DNA from: Anthostomella pinea
Lineage: Eukaryota > Ascomycota > Sordariomycetes > Xylariales > Xylariaceae
Reading direction: 5' to 3'
NCBI GenBank assembly: GCA_963556695.1
Contig: CAUWAG010000008.1
Location: 248,001 to 312,000 of the forward strand
DNA length: 64,000 nucleotides
The translations under genes were made by a program, and so were the position numbers. This document shows, one piece after another, positions 1 through 10,982 of the stretch (position 1 is its first letter; every line of letters starts with the position of its first letter). The notes below the pieces were generated by a model. That model ran no database searches, was not told the origin of the DNA, and saw nothing but the letters and a program-made list of their open reading frames with translations.

Positions 1-1361
1 CGCAACCCGATCTACGGGGCGACTCCTTCCACCAACACTCGTCCCGCTGCGCTCGCGCCAAATGGCAAGTTCCCCGTCGTCCCGGCTCCGAACTACGCCT
101 CAAACCCCGTGAGCGACTTCATCAATATCAAGGACCCAAACCAGAATGGCGGCCACACAGTTCTCGGCGACAACACCAAGGATGAGTCTGGTGTGTTGAA
201 CCAGATTCTGCAGTTCGCAGCTTCCAACAACAAGATCGCCTACTTCCCTTTCGGCAAGTACCGAGTTGACGACACGCTGCTTATCCCCAAAGGCTCACGC
301 ATCGTGGGCGAAGCCTGGGCCACCATCACCGGTAACGGAAGCAAGTTCAAGGACTCCAGCAACCCGAAGCCGGTTGTCGCCGTCGGCAACGCCGGTGATG
401 TGGGCACCGCCCAGATCCAAGACATGCGCTTCACAGTCTCCGACGTCCTCCCCGGCGCCATCATCGTGCAATTCAACATGGCCGGCTCGTCCCCCGGCCA
501 AGTAGCTCTCTGGAACTCCCTCATCACCGTTGGCGGCACGCGGGGCGCCGGCGCCCTAACCAACAGCTGCCGCGACGCGAGCAACGAGTGCAAAGCCGCG
601 TTCCTAGGCCTGCACTTCGCGCCCTCGTCGTCGGCGTACGTCGAGAACGTCTGGAACTGGGTCGCGGACCACATCACCGAAGACTTCGACGGCGGGTCCA
701 ACATCGCGGCCAAGGGCGGCGCGCTCGTCGAGTCAACCAAGGGCACCTGGCTGCACGCGCTCGGCAGCGAGCACTGGTGGCTGTACCAGCTGAACCTGCG
801 CGGGGCGCGCAACGTGCTGGTCTCGCTGCTGCAGTCCGAGACCAACTACGACCAGGGCGACCACGCGCGACAGGTGCCGCCCGCGCCGTGGACCGCCGAC
901 GTCTCCGGTTGGGGCGACCCGGACTTTTCGTGGTGCGGGGGCGGCGACACGCGCTGTCGCATGGGGTTTGCGAATTACATCAATGGCGGCGCCGATATCT
1001 ACACCTACGCGTCGGCTTCTTGGGCGTTCTTCAGCGGGCCGGGATACCAGGCCTGCGCTGGGGCTTTCCAGTGCCAAAGTGAGTTTCTTCGCCGGTTGTT
1101 CCCATGTTTGTCTGTTGCGGATTTGCTCGGTGACTGACCACTGAATGACTAGATTTTATGCATTGGATCGCGCAGACGCCGACAAATCTGCAGGCGTTTG
1201 GGCTCTGCTCGAAGGATACCTGGGCGACGCTTCGCTTGGCTGACGGGACCAATATCGTGACTCAGGATGGGTTTGAGGGGTCTTGGAGCGGCGATGTTGG
1301 ACGCTATACACCTGGGACTTCGACTTCGGTGGAGGGAGAGACTGTATCTTTGGAACTTTGA
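1..1361 (+). CDS. GH55-type exo-beta-1,3-glucanase / pectate-lyase-superfamily protein, C-terminal part (5' end outside window)
   Basis: The reading frame is open from base 1, so the start lies upstream. Two exons are seen, 1-1078 and 1153-1361; the 74-bp intron has a GTGAGT donor and a CTAG acceptor and keeps the frame. The visible 428 residues resemble the second half of fungal GH55 beta-helix glucanases: a pectate-lyase-3 repeat containing FPFGKYRVDDTL and PKGSRIVGE, then AWNS-like and ALGSEHWWLYQ helix-turn stretches, then a Cys-containing end (SWCGGGDTRC). Family members are secreted enzymes that release glucose from beta-1,3-glucan, for wall remodelling or nutrition. The signal peptide and the first beta-helix domain would be in the missing part. 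Family assignment is good; the exact substrate is inferred. Confidence 0.82.
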
Positions 1362-2853
1362 TGGTCCGGACTTGACTGTGTCGCTGCATTGAGTAGGCCT
1401 GCTGTATAGACTGGAAGAGCCTAAGCCCTTACCATATCTTTATCTTCATTCCACCTTCCATTGTCTGATGCCACGACGCAGAGGGCATGAGCCGATGTCG
1501 AGGCTGCGATCAACTCATCCAACCACAGAGACAGGCTAGGGGTTCGCATAGAGAGAATGTGCTCTCATATCAAAGAGTCAAGTACCCAAAACATAGCCGG
1601 TTTCTCCTCTTGTCACAGCCTACGTGGTATAGCGTACAGTTGGCGTGGGCTCTCGGACATCGCACCATGAACTTTGCATGGCCTATAAAGCCAAGGACTG
1701 TAAGGTTTCATCAAGGACTTGGGAAAAAATAGAGCCATGGTTGATTCGTTGTAGGAGATATGAACTTACGGTTCGAGTTGGTTCTAACGTGAGTTAGGCA
1801 GTGAGGTGCAGTTCTAGCGTGAGCTAGGCAGGGAGGTGCAGTTCTAGCGTGAGCTAGGCAGGAAGGTGTACCGGCTTAAGCCGTAGGAGGACTGAGAGGA
1901 AGAGGCGTAGTAAGTATCACATGGCTTGCAACAGCCTTCTCAGTTAGGTTGAGTTGCAAGGCACCTGAGGGGTGTCTGCCCCTCAGTGTCACCCAGCCGA
2001 AGCCTGTGACATTGTGTTAGTTTCATTTGGTTGAAAAGTGTGTTGATTGTTTGTTGGTTTGGTTTTGTTTGTGTGTTGTTTGTTTTTGTTTGTGGGGTTC
2101 GAACAGGAGACGTTGGAAAGTATGTTAGTAATTGCAGAGAAGGATGACCGTGATCCAAATCAACCATGGCTTGTTGGTGAAAGTTATTGCACACCACAAC
2201 TAATAACAGCTCCCACCAAGGCCCTCCCGGACGACCTTTCTGGTGACGGCACGTGCCACTTGTATTCATAGAGTAGGCGCATCGATCACATGCCCGTGAG
2301 GTCGGATTCGTACATCTAGACTTCCATGACTCCCCCCTGGTGGTATCATCGGGTCATTAGGAACTCTGGCGTTGGGTTGTGAACTTGCACCTCAATCCCG
2401 AATACGCGCAGTGTATTAGCTATTGATCAAGGGGTGGTGTAAGACGATGAGGATGGCGGGCCGAATGCCTTCGTCCTGGCGCATCTCGTCAGAGGACTGT
2501 TTGTCTGACATGTGCTCGAGGTCGTGCAGTGTGTTGAAGAACGCGTGCACTTGGGCTGAAATGTGGGCGTTGACGGCGTCGAACCCGGCGGGCGAATCCT
2601 TGCAAAGGGGGGGCGTCCCACGCGAGTTGAGAAGCATGGCCATTTCGTATCGAGGTTGCACTCCCGCATGCCGACGGGTGGCTGGGTGATGGTTGCCTGG
2701 GACGCCTCGCTGGCGAGTCAAAAGACTACGTGTTTGACTGCTGTTACGCTTACATCATACGTGTCGAATGGTTTGAAGAGGTTCAGAATATGAACGCTGT
2801 AAACTTCAATGATGTTCATGTATCTCTTGCATCGAGTAAATGTGACGATTGTC
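1362..2853. other. Intergenic, no convincing gene
   Basis: Between the glucanase stop and the HET gene there are only short open frames without recognisable domains. It contains the 30-bp tandem repeat at 1781-1870 and a T/G-rich low-complexity tract at about 2018-2100. An open frame on the minus strand at 2416-2721 was considered and rejected. Confidence 0.6.
1781..1870. repeat. Tandem repeat, three contiguous 30-bp units
   Basis: Three head-to-tail copies at 1781-1810, 1811-1840 and 1841-1870. Units share the core GTGAGYTAGGCAG and begin GTTCTARCG; copies 2 and 3 are nearly identical, while copy 1 carries several transitions. There are no spacers and no open frame through it. Confidence 0.9.
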
Positions 2854-4777
2854 TTAGGCTAAGACGAACTTACTGGTCTCCCTCCCCTCATCCAAGATCT
2901 CGCCTTTCATATAAGCATCCAGATAACATTCTCCTATTAGTTCGTGATCATTGTCGGCGGTCTCTCTCAGTATGACTGGCACCCTGCAGCCAAATAGAAT
3001 GCAGATGAGATCTCCCGGCTGGGCGTTCCGAGATGCCATTCCCATGTGACCCTCTCGCGTAGTCATCAATCGAAGACCCATTCGCCCAGAGCTGGTTCGG
3101 TCTCTGAGGATTGTCAGGAAGGTTCCTCTCCTCCTTGCTAGTGTGCGCCGGTGGGCTTCGTGGTGCTGATCTCTTGCACAGATCCTCGAGTCTTGTTCCT
3201 CTTATGCGCAGATCTCTATTCTTATGGTACCAATTCCGGAAGTCTCTACTGAGACCATCGTGTTCCACTTTGTCTGCAAGTAGCTTTTCGAGGAAGTCAT
3301 TCCTGAAGTTTTCAACTCGTACTGGCTGATTGAGGTAGCGATCCTGTCGGTCCAGTACGAGGCACCGGATAACAATGTCAAGCAGTTCTTCAGTGGTGCT
3401 TGTTGGCAATTCTCTGCGATTCGGAGGCTCTGAATTTAGTGACCAAGCGGTAGCACATTCATGATGCCATCTGGACTGGACTAGAGGACAATTTTCGTCA
3501 TCAATGGCCCCAAGTCCATCGATGTAGTCGATCGCAATGCCTGCACATTGCAGGCGCAAGCCATCATCAAAGAATGTGCAATTCGGGCGAGTAGCGCGGG
3601 AAGCATTGTACTTCTCATGCCCGGGGACGCTCCACACTGGTACAAAGTTATCACCCTCGCTGACCATCAAGGGCACGACGAAGGTCCCAGTAGGAAGCGA
3701 CCAGTTGGGGACCCAGGAGGGCAACTTCCGTTTCTCGGAGATTGGCGAACGTCCGGTGAATATGGACGCATAACATATGATATCCAGCTTCGCGTGCGTC
3801 TTGATCCATGCCTTCACCAAAGCAGTGTAGGTAGACCCAACGCCTACGCAAATCTCTAGCGATTGGACCATATCCCGTTCATCCCGGCTAGTCAAGGCCC
3901 CAAACACGCCGTATATGCGGTCCACGGGCTTATGGACTAGGTTGCTGCCGTTGTACGCCATCAGGGCAAGCAGGCTCGTTTTCACAACCCCCTCCTGCTT
4001 GCTAACATGCTGGAGCACTCGCCGTCGTTCCCACGCGGCTTGCCAGGAATCATGGTCAATGAGGTGATCCGGCTTGCAGATCCAAATGGCGTATATCGCA
4101 TCGCGCAGGGCTCCCCGCGTGATGTTCTTCCCGCCACACCACAGTGTCATGCTGCCCTTGGGTAGGATGAATTCTTGGAATGTCCAGACTCGTCTCCACC
4201 AAGGCCTGAGCAGCAAAGCCTCCAGAGCATTCCATCTCCGGTCCTTACTCAGATCATCAGGCGTTACTCGACGATGGGTTATCTTGTAAGCTGCTTCAAG
4301 TTCACGACGGCGAGTCGCCAACTCCTGCAGTAACGCCATGGCTTCGTCGGAATCGTGGGACCTAGGGCCGAGCCAAACGATCGAGTGGTTTGATAGCATG
4401 AAGATGTCCTCCATCAGCCGAATCTGCCTAGACTTTTCGTCCTCGTCGCTTTGGTTGATACAAATGCAGTCGATCCAAAACAGCTCATGTATCTTGAAGG
4501 ACGACGATTCCTCGCATATCAGTTCTAGAGCTGCGTAGGCGTTACGTGGGATAGAGAGCCTCTTTTGTTCGTTTTCGATCCGAATTGTCGCCACATTTTG
4601 CTTCTCGCCCCATACGTACGAGATCGTCTTAAAACATGTGCTTGGGTCACGGAGGTCCGAGGTTTCCACATCTATAGTAATTCCTTTATTGTCATCGCGC
4701 GACACTTCGATCAGCCTAACCTCATTGGCTTTGAGTGGACGGTAATCTTCACGAAGTCGATCGCGGAGCTTGGGCAT
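2854..4777 (-). CDS. HET-domain (heterokaryon incompatibility) protein
   Basis: The minus-strand frame starts at 4777. The HET domain is clear: YRPLKANEVRLIEV near residue 12, SYVWGE near 53, LFWIDCICINQSDEDEKSRQ at 99-118 and RPWWRRVWTFQEF near 191. HET proteins trigger cell death after fusion of incompatible hyphae. The long frame stays open to 2948, but its tail after about 3133 is nonsense. The conserved HET C-terminus (LRLMTTREGHMGMA, AQPGDLICILFGCRVPVILR, IGECYLDAYMKGE) is in another frame at 2854-3133. A 97-bp intron (3230-3134, weak GTACCA donor, CAAG acceptor) would join them into 608 aa; otherwise this is a frameshifted allele. The first 500 residues look intact. Confidence 0.85.
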
Positions 4778-5560
4778 GGTTGAGTACTATCGGAGTAAAT
4801 GAGGAGGCAGACGGACAAGAGCCTTGGTTCCGTGTCCTTCAACGGTGGAGGGCATTCGCTGGCTGCTGAGGGGCCAGTGTGGATGGGATCAACAGACTTC
4901 GCGTTCATCTGGTTTTCTGGGCAATAAGAAAGTGTCGTAAATCAGGGCAGCGTGGCAGTGTTGACAGAAGTGGCTGTGCCGCTGTATTAGGGGTAAAGGA
5001 GGCTGTGCTTTTGCTTACTACATTAAATATGCACGTGCGAAAGGTCAGCGAACCAATCAACCCAGATAAGGACGCGATCTATTAGCAGAGAAGCAATCTT
5101 CCAGTCTTTGGTGGCATCAAGAACTATGGCTGACTCATATTCCACAGGTTAGTCGCATATTTCCCCTTGCCGAGAGAGAGTCAGCTGAGTTACTGGTACA
5201 TATTCTTTTCAGGGGGCGTGTAATTAGCTACCTGACCGCTACGTATTTCCCCCTCTTGTAATTCAAGCTTCCTCGAAGCTATCGAATGTCCACCCATACG
5301 GCGTGCACAGATGGTGTTGAATACACGGATGTTGATTGATGCTATTGATTGTTCTGCTCTGCGTGCAGAGATTGATCATCTGTCTTCTTGGTGGGTCAGA
5401 TGCCCTGTGCGTCTCTGCCCCACTGGAGATCTTTCGGTGTCTATCTCCGGCTCCCATTCAACAGATGGCGCCCATCGTGTCTCACACGACCAATTCTCTT
5501 CTTGGAGCTTGGATGCGGCGAGTGAAACTGTATGCCTCTGGTTAAACCTTAGCTCGTATC
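4778..5560. other. 5' flank of the HET gene, no gene seen
   Basis: Normal-composition DNA with only short overlapping frames; presumably the HET promoter. Composition changes sharply to AT-rich at about 5560. Confidence 0.5.
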
Positions 5561-5640
5561 GTTATTATAAATAACGAATTATTACAAATTTTTTATGCTG
5601 TAAAAACCCCGCGCTTTAAACCATTTAAAGCTATAAAATC

Positions 5641-5877
5641 TGTCACAGGGCAGATACAAGCACAGGACGAAGATGCCCATCAATTACTCGTATTGTACAA
5701 AAATACTCTGGTGAGGAGGGAAAGAAGGATCTGACATCCTACCAAAATCTGGTGGGGAGATAAATCTTCAATCCCGCCCTACTTTTATCCTTCTAGCTGT
5801 GCAGCGGCGCAATGCGTCTACCCCACCACATCACCTAATGGGAGCGCATACACTATGATGGATGGCAAATCTATACA
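5641..5877. mobile_element. 237-bp TG...CA insert (solo-LTR-like) with 5-bp target duplication
   Basis: A normal-composition block starts TGTCACAGGG and ends CTATACA inside AT-rich DNA. The same five bases, AAATC, flank it directly on both sides (5636-5640 and 5878-5882). TG...CA ends plus a 5-bp duplication are the signature of an LTR-retrotransposon LTR, so a solo LTR or a small non-autonomous derivative is likely. No coding sequence is present. Orientation cannot be set. Confidence 0.65.
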
Positions 5878-6260
5878 AAATCGACTTTTTAAAAACTAAT
5901 AAAGCGATTATTTTGAATGTTACTTTTTATTTAATAAAAATATTTATTAAAAGAAATTTAAAAAAAACATTTTATTAAATTATATTAAATGACGTTCTAT
6001 CTTATGGTTTTTATTATACTTTCGCCTATATAAACAAATAAAGATTTTTTGATATTAATAATAAAATTTAAATAAACATGATTTTAACATTTATACTAAG
6101 TACGTTTAAGCTTATATTATATAATAAGTCGGTTTTACATTCTTTTTTAATATAAAAAGTATAACTAACATAAACTATTAGTTAACCAATCGTAATAAGT
6201 TATTGAACGTTTTTAAAAACATTTATTTATTAATAATAATCTTTCGATTATTATTATTTT

Positions 6261-6510
6261 TGTTGGAACTGTGATGGTTGCTACATTGCTACTGTCACGG
6301 CGAGCGTACTGAGGAGCTGGGACATGGCCGGCAGCAAGTAGCTATTACTCTATTGACGAGAATATCAAGACTAGAGAAGAAAGGAAGAGAGAGAGAGAGA
6401 TAGGTACAGTGGGAGGTTGCCCCTTTAAGGGGATCTTCTGGTCAGATCCTTCCCCTATTGGGAAGTATCTGCTTGTTATGTGGGAAGGTCTGTGCAGGCC
6501 CTCACAGCGC
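6261..6510. mobile_element. Normal-composition insert beginning TGTTGGAACTG (LTR-like, 3' end unresolved)
   Basis: About 250 bp of non-AT-rich DNA inside the island, beginning TGTTGGAACTG as many fungal LTRs do. It contains a (GA)n run near 6387-6400. A CTCACA sits at 6501-6506, but I find no matching target duplication, so the right boundary is a guess; it may be truncated. Confidence 0.4.
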
Positions 6511-6723
6511 TAAGTTAATAAACAGCTACCTACCGTAAAGCTATATAACGATTACGTAATAGCTAATAAATATTTTTGAATAATACGTTAATATTATAAA
6601 GGCGAAAATTTATACGTAAGTTATATTAAAAGTGTATATTTCGTTTAATAAATAACCCTTTACTAAAACTTTTAATATTTTTAATATTATCGTTTATCAT
6701 TTATATTACGATTATTAATATAG

Positions 6724-6925
6724 TGTGAGATTCTAGAAGGGTCACAAGCCTTGGGTTGTGAGCAGTCGATGCAAACGTTATTATCATTTGCAAGTATACT
6801 CGGCAGGGCTAATTTACAGCTAAATACCATACTGCACCATGCCAGGGTAGATCCACTGTTCCCTTGACAGCCCCCTAGTGGGTACTGCACCTAAGGGCAC
6901 CATATCTGAGATCCAACATTTGACA
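6724..6925. mobile_element. 202-bp TG...CA insert (solo-LTR-like) with TATAG target duplication
   Basis: The block begins TGTGAGATTC and ends TTTGACA, with the direct repeat TATAG immediately outside both ends (6719-6723 and 6926-6930). It is normal in composition while both flanks are AT-rich. In reverse orientation it begins TGTCAAATGTTGG and ends TCTCACA, like the insert at 9808-10010, but the interiors look different. Confidence 0.65.
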
Positions 6926-7101
6926 TATAGCTTTTATTTTATTAATTTTATAAAGGTTTAAAAAACATATATAAGCAATAATAAAGTTAAATACATTTTC
7001 GTTACTTTTAAAAAGTTTAGATTAGAAGATAAAATCGGTCAAAATACTTTAAATTACGAAAAGCTAAACTATATATATGTTATATATATATATATTCATT
7101 A

Positions 7102-8960
7102 ACGTAGCTGACAAGCGAGTTGACATTACAAGCGAGTTGGCACTCGTCATGAACTTTCCAACCAATACGATTCAAACCATCATATCTCCACCAACAACAA
7201 TGGCACCGCGTTATAACGAATCAGACTTGCAGCTAGCTGTTCAAGCTAAATGACGTGACCCTCATATTCCTATATTTCAGCTTGCGAAACTCTTTAACGT
7301 CCCTCGTTCCACTTTGAGTAATAGAGTCAAAGAAATGCTATCACGACGCGACAGCATGCCTAATACTTTGAAACTTATGGTTTCCGAAGAGAATGCCATT
7401 TGTTCCTTTATTCTCAACCTGGATGCGCGAGCATTTCCGCCCGGTACAGTTATGTTGAAGATATGGCGAATCAATTGTTGGCGGCGCATGGGGCTGGACG
7501 CGTTGGAAAGAACTGGACGCGGAACTTCATCAAACGTACACCAGGCCTCCGGATGCGTTTTCATTGGAAGATAGACTACCAGAGGGTCTTAAACGAGGAT
7601 CCAGACGCGTATTGCGCGTGGTTTTGCCAAGTTGCAGCGGCAGTCGCGAAACATGGTATCCAAGACGCGGATATTTACAACTTTGACGAGACTGGGTTTA
7701 TGATGGGCATTATTGGGTCCGGCATGGTCGTTACAAGCGCCGAAAGACGTGGCAGGCCTAGACAAGCTCAGCAAGGCAACAGGGAATGGTCTACAGTAAT
7801 CTCTGCTGTTAATGCTGATGGTTGGGTGGTCCAGCCGTTCATCATTCTACAGGGCAAAACCCACCTCGCGTCATGGTATCGCGACACGATATTACCACGC
7901 GATTGGAAGGTGGCCGTGTCTGACAACGGGTGGACCACAAATGAGATTGGTTTGGAATGGATTCAGCATTTCGACAAGTATACCAGACCGCGTATGACTG
8001 CCGGTAAACGCCTCCTCATCCTAGATGGTCACGAAAGCCACCATTCCCAGGTCTTTGAGGATTATTGTCAGAACAACGGCATTATCACCCTTTATATGCC
8101 TGCCCACTCGTCACACAGGCTCCAGCCTCTAGATGTCGGCTGTTTTAGCCCGCTCAAACGAGCTTACGGTCGCATGATTGAGGATCTCATCTGGCGTCAT
8201 ATAACCCACGTTTCGAAGGAGGACTTCCTTGCAGCGTTTTATGAAGCACACAACGCTGCTATGACGCCAGGAAACATTCGAGCAGGTTTCAGTGCCACTG
8301 GGCTTGTTCCTTTTGACCCAGAAAGTGTCATTTCAAAGCTGGATGCTGTCGCTGTCATACGAACACCGTCGCCAGACCCCAATCTGCTACCCATTACTTG
8401 GACTTCGAAGACGCCTACCACCATTAACGAAGCGGTAAACCAATCAGTTTATATCCGAAACCGAGTCAGAAACCACCAGAGAAGCTCACCTACATCAATA
8501 GTTAATGCGTTGAGCTCGTTTTCGAAGGCTACATACGGTCTTATGCATAAGGTCGCTTTGGTTGATTCCCGGGTCCGCGAACTAAAAGAGGCCAATCACC
8601 TACTAAGTAAATGCCGGAGAACAAAAAACAAACGTCTAGTGAAAGGAGGAGTACTTTCTGTTGAAGATGCAGTAGATCTTCAGGCTGTAAAGAGTGGTGC
8701 TGAGCTGGCAAAACAGGAAATGGGTGAAGGTAGTCGTCGTCCGAGGCGGGCGGCAGCGCGTGGGTGACGGTGTGGCGTTTGCGGCAATACTGGCCATAAT
8801 GCGCGAACTTGTACAATAGAGATAGAAACCTCTGAGGAAGAGGAATCCGATTGATTGAATTGAACTGAATGCGTTGTGGTGAAGTTATTTGACATGGCAG
8901 TTGGAGAGTTCATGACGAGTGCCAACTCGCTTGTAATGTCAACTCGCTTGTCAGCTACGT
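7102..8960 (+). mobile_element. Pogo/Fot1-like Tc1-mariner DNA transposon with 54-bp inverted repeats
   Basis: The ends are perfect inverted repeats of 54 bp (7102-7155 and 8907-8960) starting ACGTAGCTGACAAGCGAG, with TA on each outer side (7100-7101, 8961-8962) as expected for a Tc1/mariner target duplication. Each repeat contains the 12-mer ACAAGCGAGTTG twice, 17 bp apart (7111-7122 and 7128-7139 on the left), plausible transposase-binding sites. The single internal gene on the plus strand encodes a DDE transposase. Unlike its surroundings the element is normal in composition, so it inserted after, or escaped, the mutation that made the flanks AT-rich. Total length is 1859 bp. Confidence 0.92.
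7200..8767 (+). pseudogene. Pogo/Fot1-family DDE transposase, inactivated
   Basis: ATG at 7200 begins an N-terminal helix-turn-helix region (LAKLFNVPRSTLSNRVKE). It is broken by an in-frame TGA at 7251-7253 where the family has a sense codon. The frame then shifts near 7440: sequence up to FPP is in one frame, and DMANQLLAA onward continues in the frame open from 7400 to 8767, as if one base were lost in the CCGCCCGG run. The rest is intact: CENP-B-type DNA-binding region, then the DDE_1 endonuclease with NFDETGF, ILDGHESHHS and LQPLDVG. The three catalytic aspartates (codons at 7685, 8024, 8132) give a DD35D spacing. The catalytic residues are kept, but two lesions should prevent full-length protein. 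Confidence 0.88.
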
Positions 8961-9321
8961 TATTAAAATAAGTATTAAGAAATTAATATATATATAATAT
9001 CGTATAACGTGTAAAGCTAAGAGGCTCGTACAAAGTTATATAAGTGGATTAAAAAATAAAGGATTTTATATCTTATCATTCGTATGAAACATTTTAACTT
9101 AAATCTAATAAAAATAAAAATAAAAATAAATTTTTTGATTTCGTATATTAAACAAATACTAGAATATTGACCTTGAATTATAACGTATAATATAAAGATA
9201 GCAGTATGAATGAGGCGATATAAATTAACGATCTTGATATAATAATATAGAATAAGCCTTTTAATTTTGAAAAGGTGATAGTATTTTAAAGGACTACGTA
9301 TATAATTTAATATATCATAAA

Positions 9322-9523
9322 TGTTGGATCCATGTGATTCTACAGTCAAACCATCTATACAGAACCCATATGTATGATTAGAGAAGAGATTAGACACCGG
9401 ATTGTGAGGTCACTTAGATAAACCTGCAGGTCCAGCTAGACTTCCCAATCCAACCATCAGCAACATCATGACCTTGACCCCATACTCGAGTATTATGATT
9501 GATCGTTCAAGCCTGTTCCCACA
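9322..9523 (+). mobile_element. LTR-like repeat family A, copy 1 (202 bp)
   Basis: Begins TGTTGGATCCATGTGATTC and ends TGTTCCCACA. Flanks are ATAAA (left) and ATGAA (right), a 5-bp duplication differing by one G/A transition. About 90% identical by eye to copies 2 and 3. Normal composition within AT-rich DNA. Confidence 0.8.
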
Positions 9524-9807
9524 ATGAAATATATTTGCTTTTGAATGAAAAGAATATTAAAGAACGCAAGTTTATTAAATGAATTAAAAAGATACTTATT
9601 AAAATTAATGGTACGTTTAAAAAAACCCTTATTAAGAATTCTAAAATTCTAAAATCGTTATATCATTTAAAAGATCGTATGAAAATAAACTAGTTTTACT
9701 TTTTAATATTAAACGGCTGATTAGCTAAGTTAAAGTTTAGCCGCGTAATATTTTGAAAATTTAATTGTGTAAGTCAGTTGAAATCTTATTAACTTTATTA
9801 ATTTTAT

Positions 9808-10010
9808 TGTCGGATGTGGTAGTAGCTCAGGGTGTGTCCCTGGGTAGTGTGTACGCTGTGGGTGGGATGGTTGCCCCACAGCTCCGTTACCACTACATAT
9901 AGACGCGCTGCAGCAGTATTTAGGTGTGAATCCGTCCGTACCAGGTAGACTTAGAACAACCAAGAAACACACACGAATAAACCGAATACCCTGCACGACG
10001 AATTCTCACA
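9808..10010. mobile_element. 203-bp TG...CA insert (solo-LTR-like) with TTTAT target duplication
   Basis: Begins TGTCGGATGTGG and ends AATTCTCACA, flanked on both sides by TTTAT (9803-9807 and 10011-10015). The interior is normal in composition and noncoding. Not related by eye to family A. Confidence 0.7.
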
Positions 10011-10545
10011 TTTATTAATTAAAAAAAAACTTTTTTTCTACTTTTATACGTACGAAATATATTGAATAAAAAAGTTCGATTGATAAGATTAAATATTTGA
10101 ATTATCCATAATAATTTCTGTATAAAGAGTGATAATAATACCCTTTATATAATTAACATTTTTACTTTATAATAAAATGTTAAAAAAAGGACATTTGAAA
10201 AAGGAAATTAATGTATAAGAATATATATTTTGAAGAGAAAATATTTTATATGTAAATAACTAACTTAAGCTTTTATCATAATCAAACGTATAGAGTTAAA
10301 AAATAGATTTTTTAATAATTATCAATTTTAAAAAGAACCAAGAAAAATATCAAGATTTTACCGAAAAAATACACCATAATTTTTAAAATAAAATGAAAAT
10401 ATTTATCGTAATATATGTATGAATGGATATTTTAAATATCTTAAATAGATTGATAAAAACATATTATACTAATACGATCAGCCTGACAAAGATATAAAAA
10501 GAAACGTAGAATGTATTTTTTATTTTTAAAATAAATGTTAATCAT

Positions 10546-10746
10546 TGTTGGATCTATGTGATTCCACAGTGAAACCATCTATACAAAACCCACATGTATG
10601 ATAGATAAGAGATAAGATACCGGATTGTGAGGTCACTTAGCCAGACTTGCAGGTCCAGCTAGACTTCCCAATCCAACCATCAGCAACATCATGACCTTGA
10701 CCCCATACTCGAGTATTATGATTGATCGTTCAAGCCTGTTCTAACA
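10546..10746 (+). mobile_element. LTR-like repeat family A, copy 2 (201 bp)
   Basis: Begins TGTTGGATCTATGTGATTC and ends TGTTCTAACA. Flanks are ATCAT (left) and ATTAT (right), a 5-bp duplication differing by one C/T transition. Same orientation as copy 1, about 1.2 kb away. Confidence 0.8.
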
Positions 10747-10982
10747 ATTATACTTTATACTAAATTCTTTAAATTACGCTTTCGTACGATAAAGTTATTT
10801 AAAAGAATGAAAATATATCAAGACCGGGGGTTTTAAAATATTTAACTTATATGTTATAAAAATGTGATATTTATTAAGTTTAAAATATTAAGAAAAAGTT
10901 TAATTATATATAACCGTTATATAAGTAGTAATTCAAGTATTAAAGTTTGAAAGAAAATTTATTCATATAAAACTAATATACG

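Noticed and set aside
1781..1870. CRISPR-like array
   Set aside because: Contiguous 30-bp repeats without spacers in a eukaryotic genome; a simple tandem repeat.
2416..2721. 101-codon minus-strand open frame
   Set aside because: Overlapping open frames on both strands, no recognisable motif, no supporting context; could be a gene relic but cannot be supported.
9017..9397. 126-codon minus-strand open frame in AT-rich DNA
   Set aside because: Ile/Tyr/Phe/Lys-only composition expected by chance in AT-rich sequence; it also runs into LTR-like copy 1.
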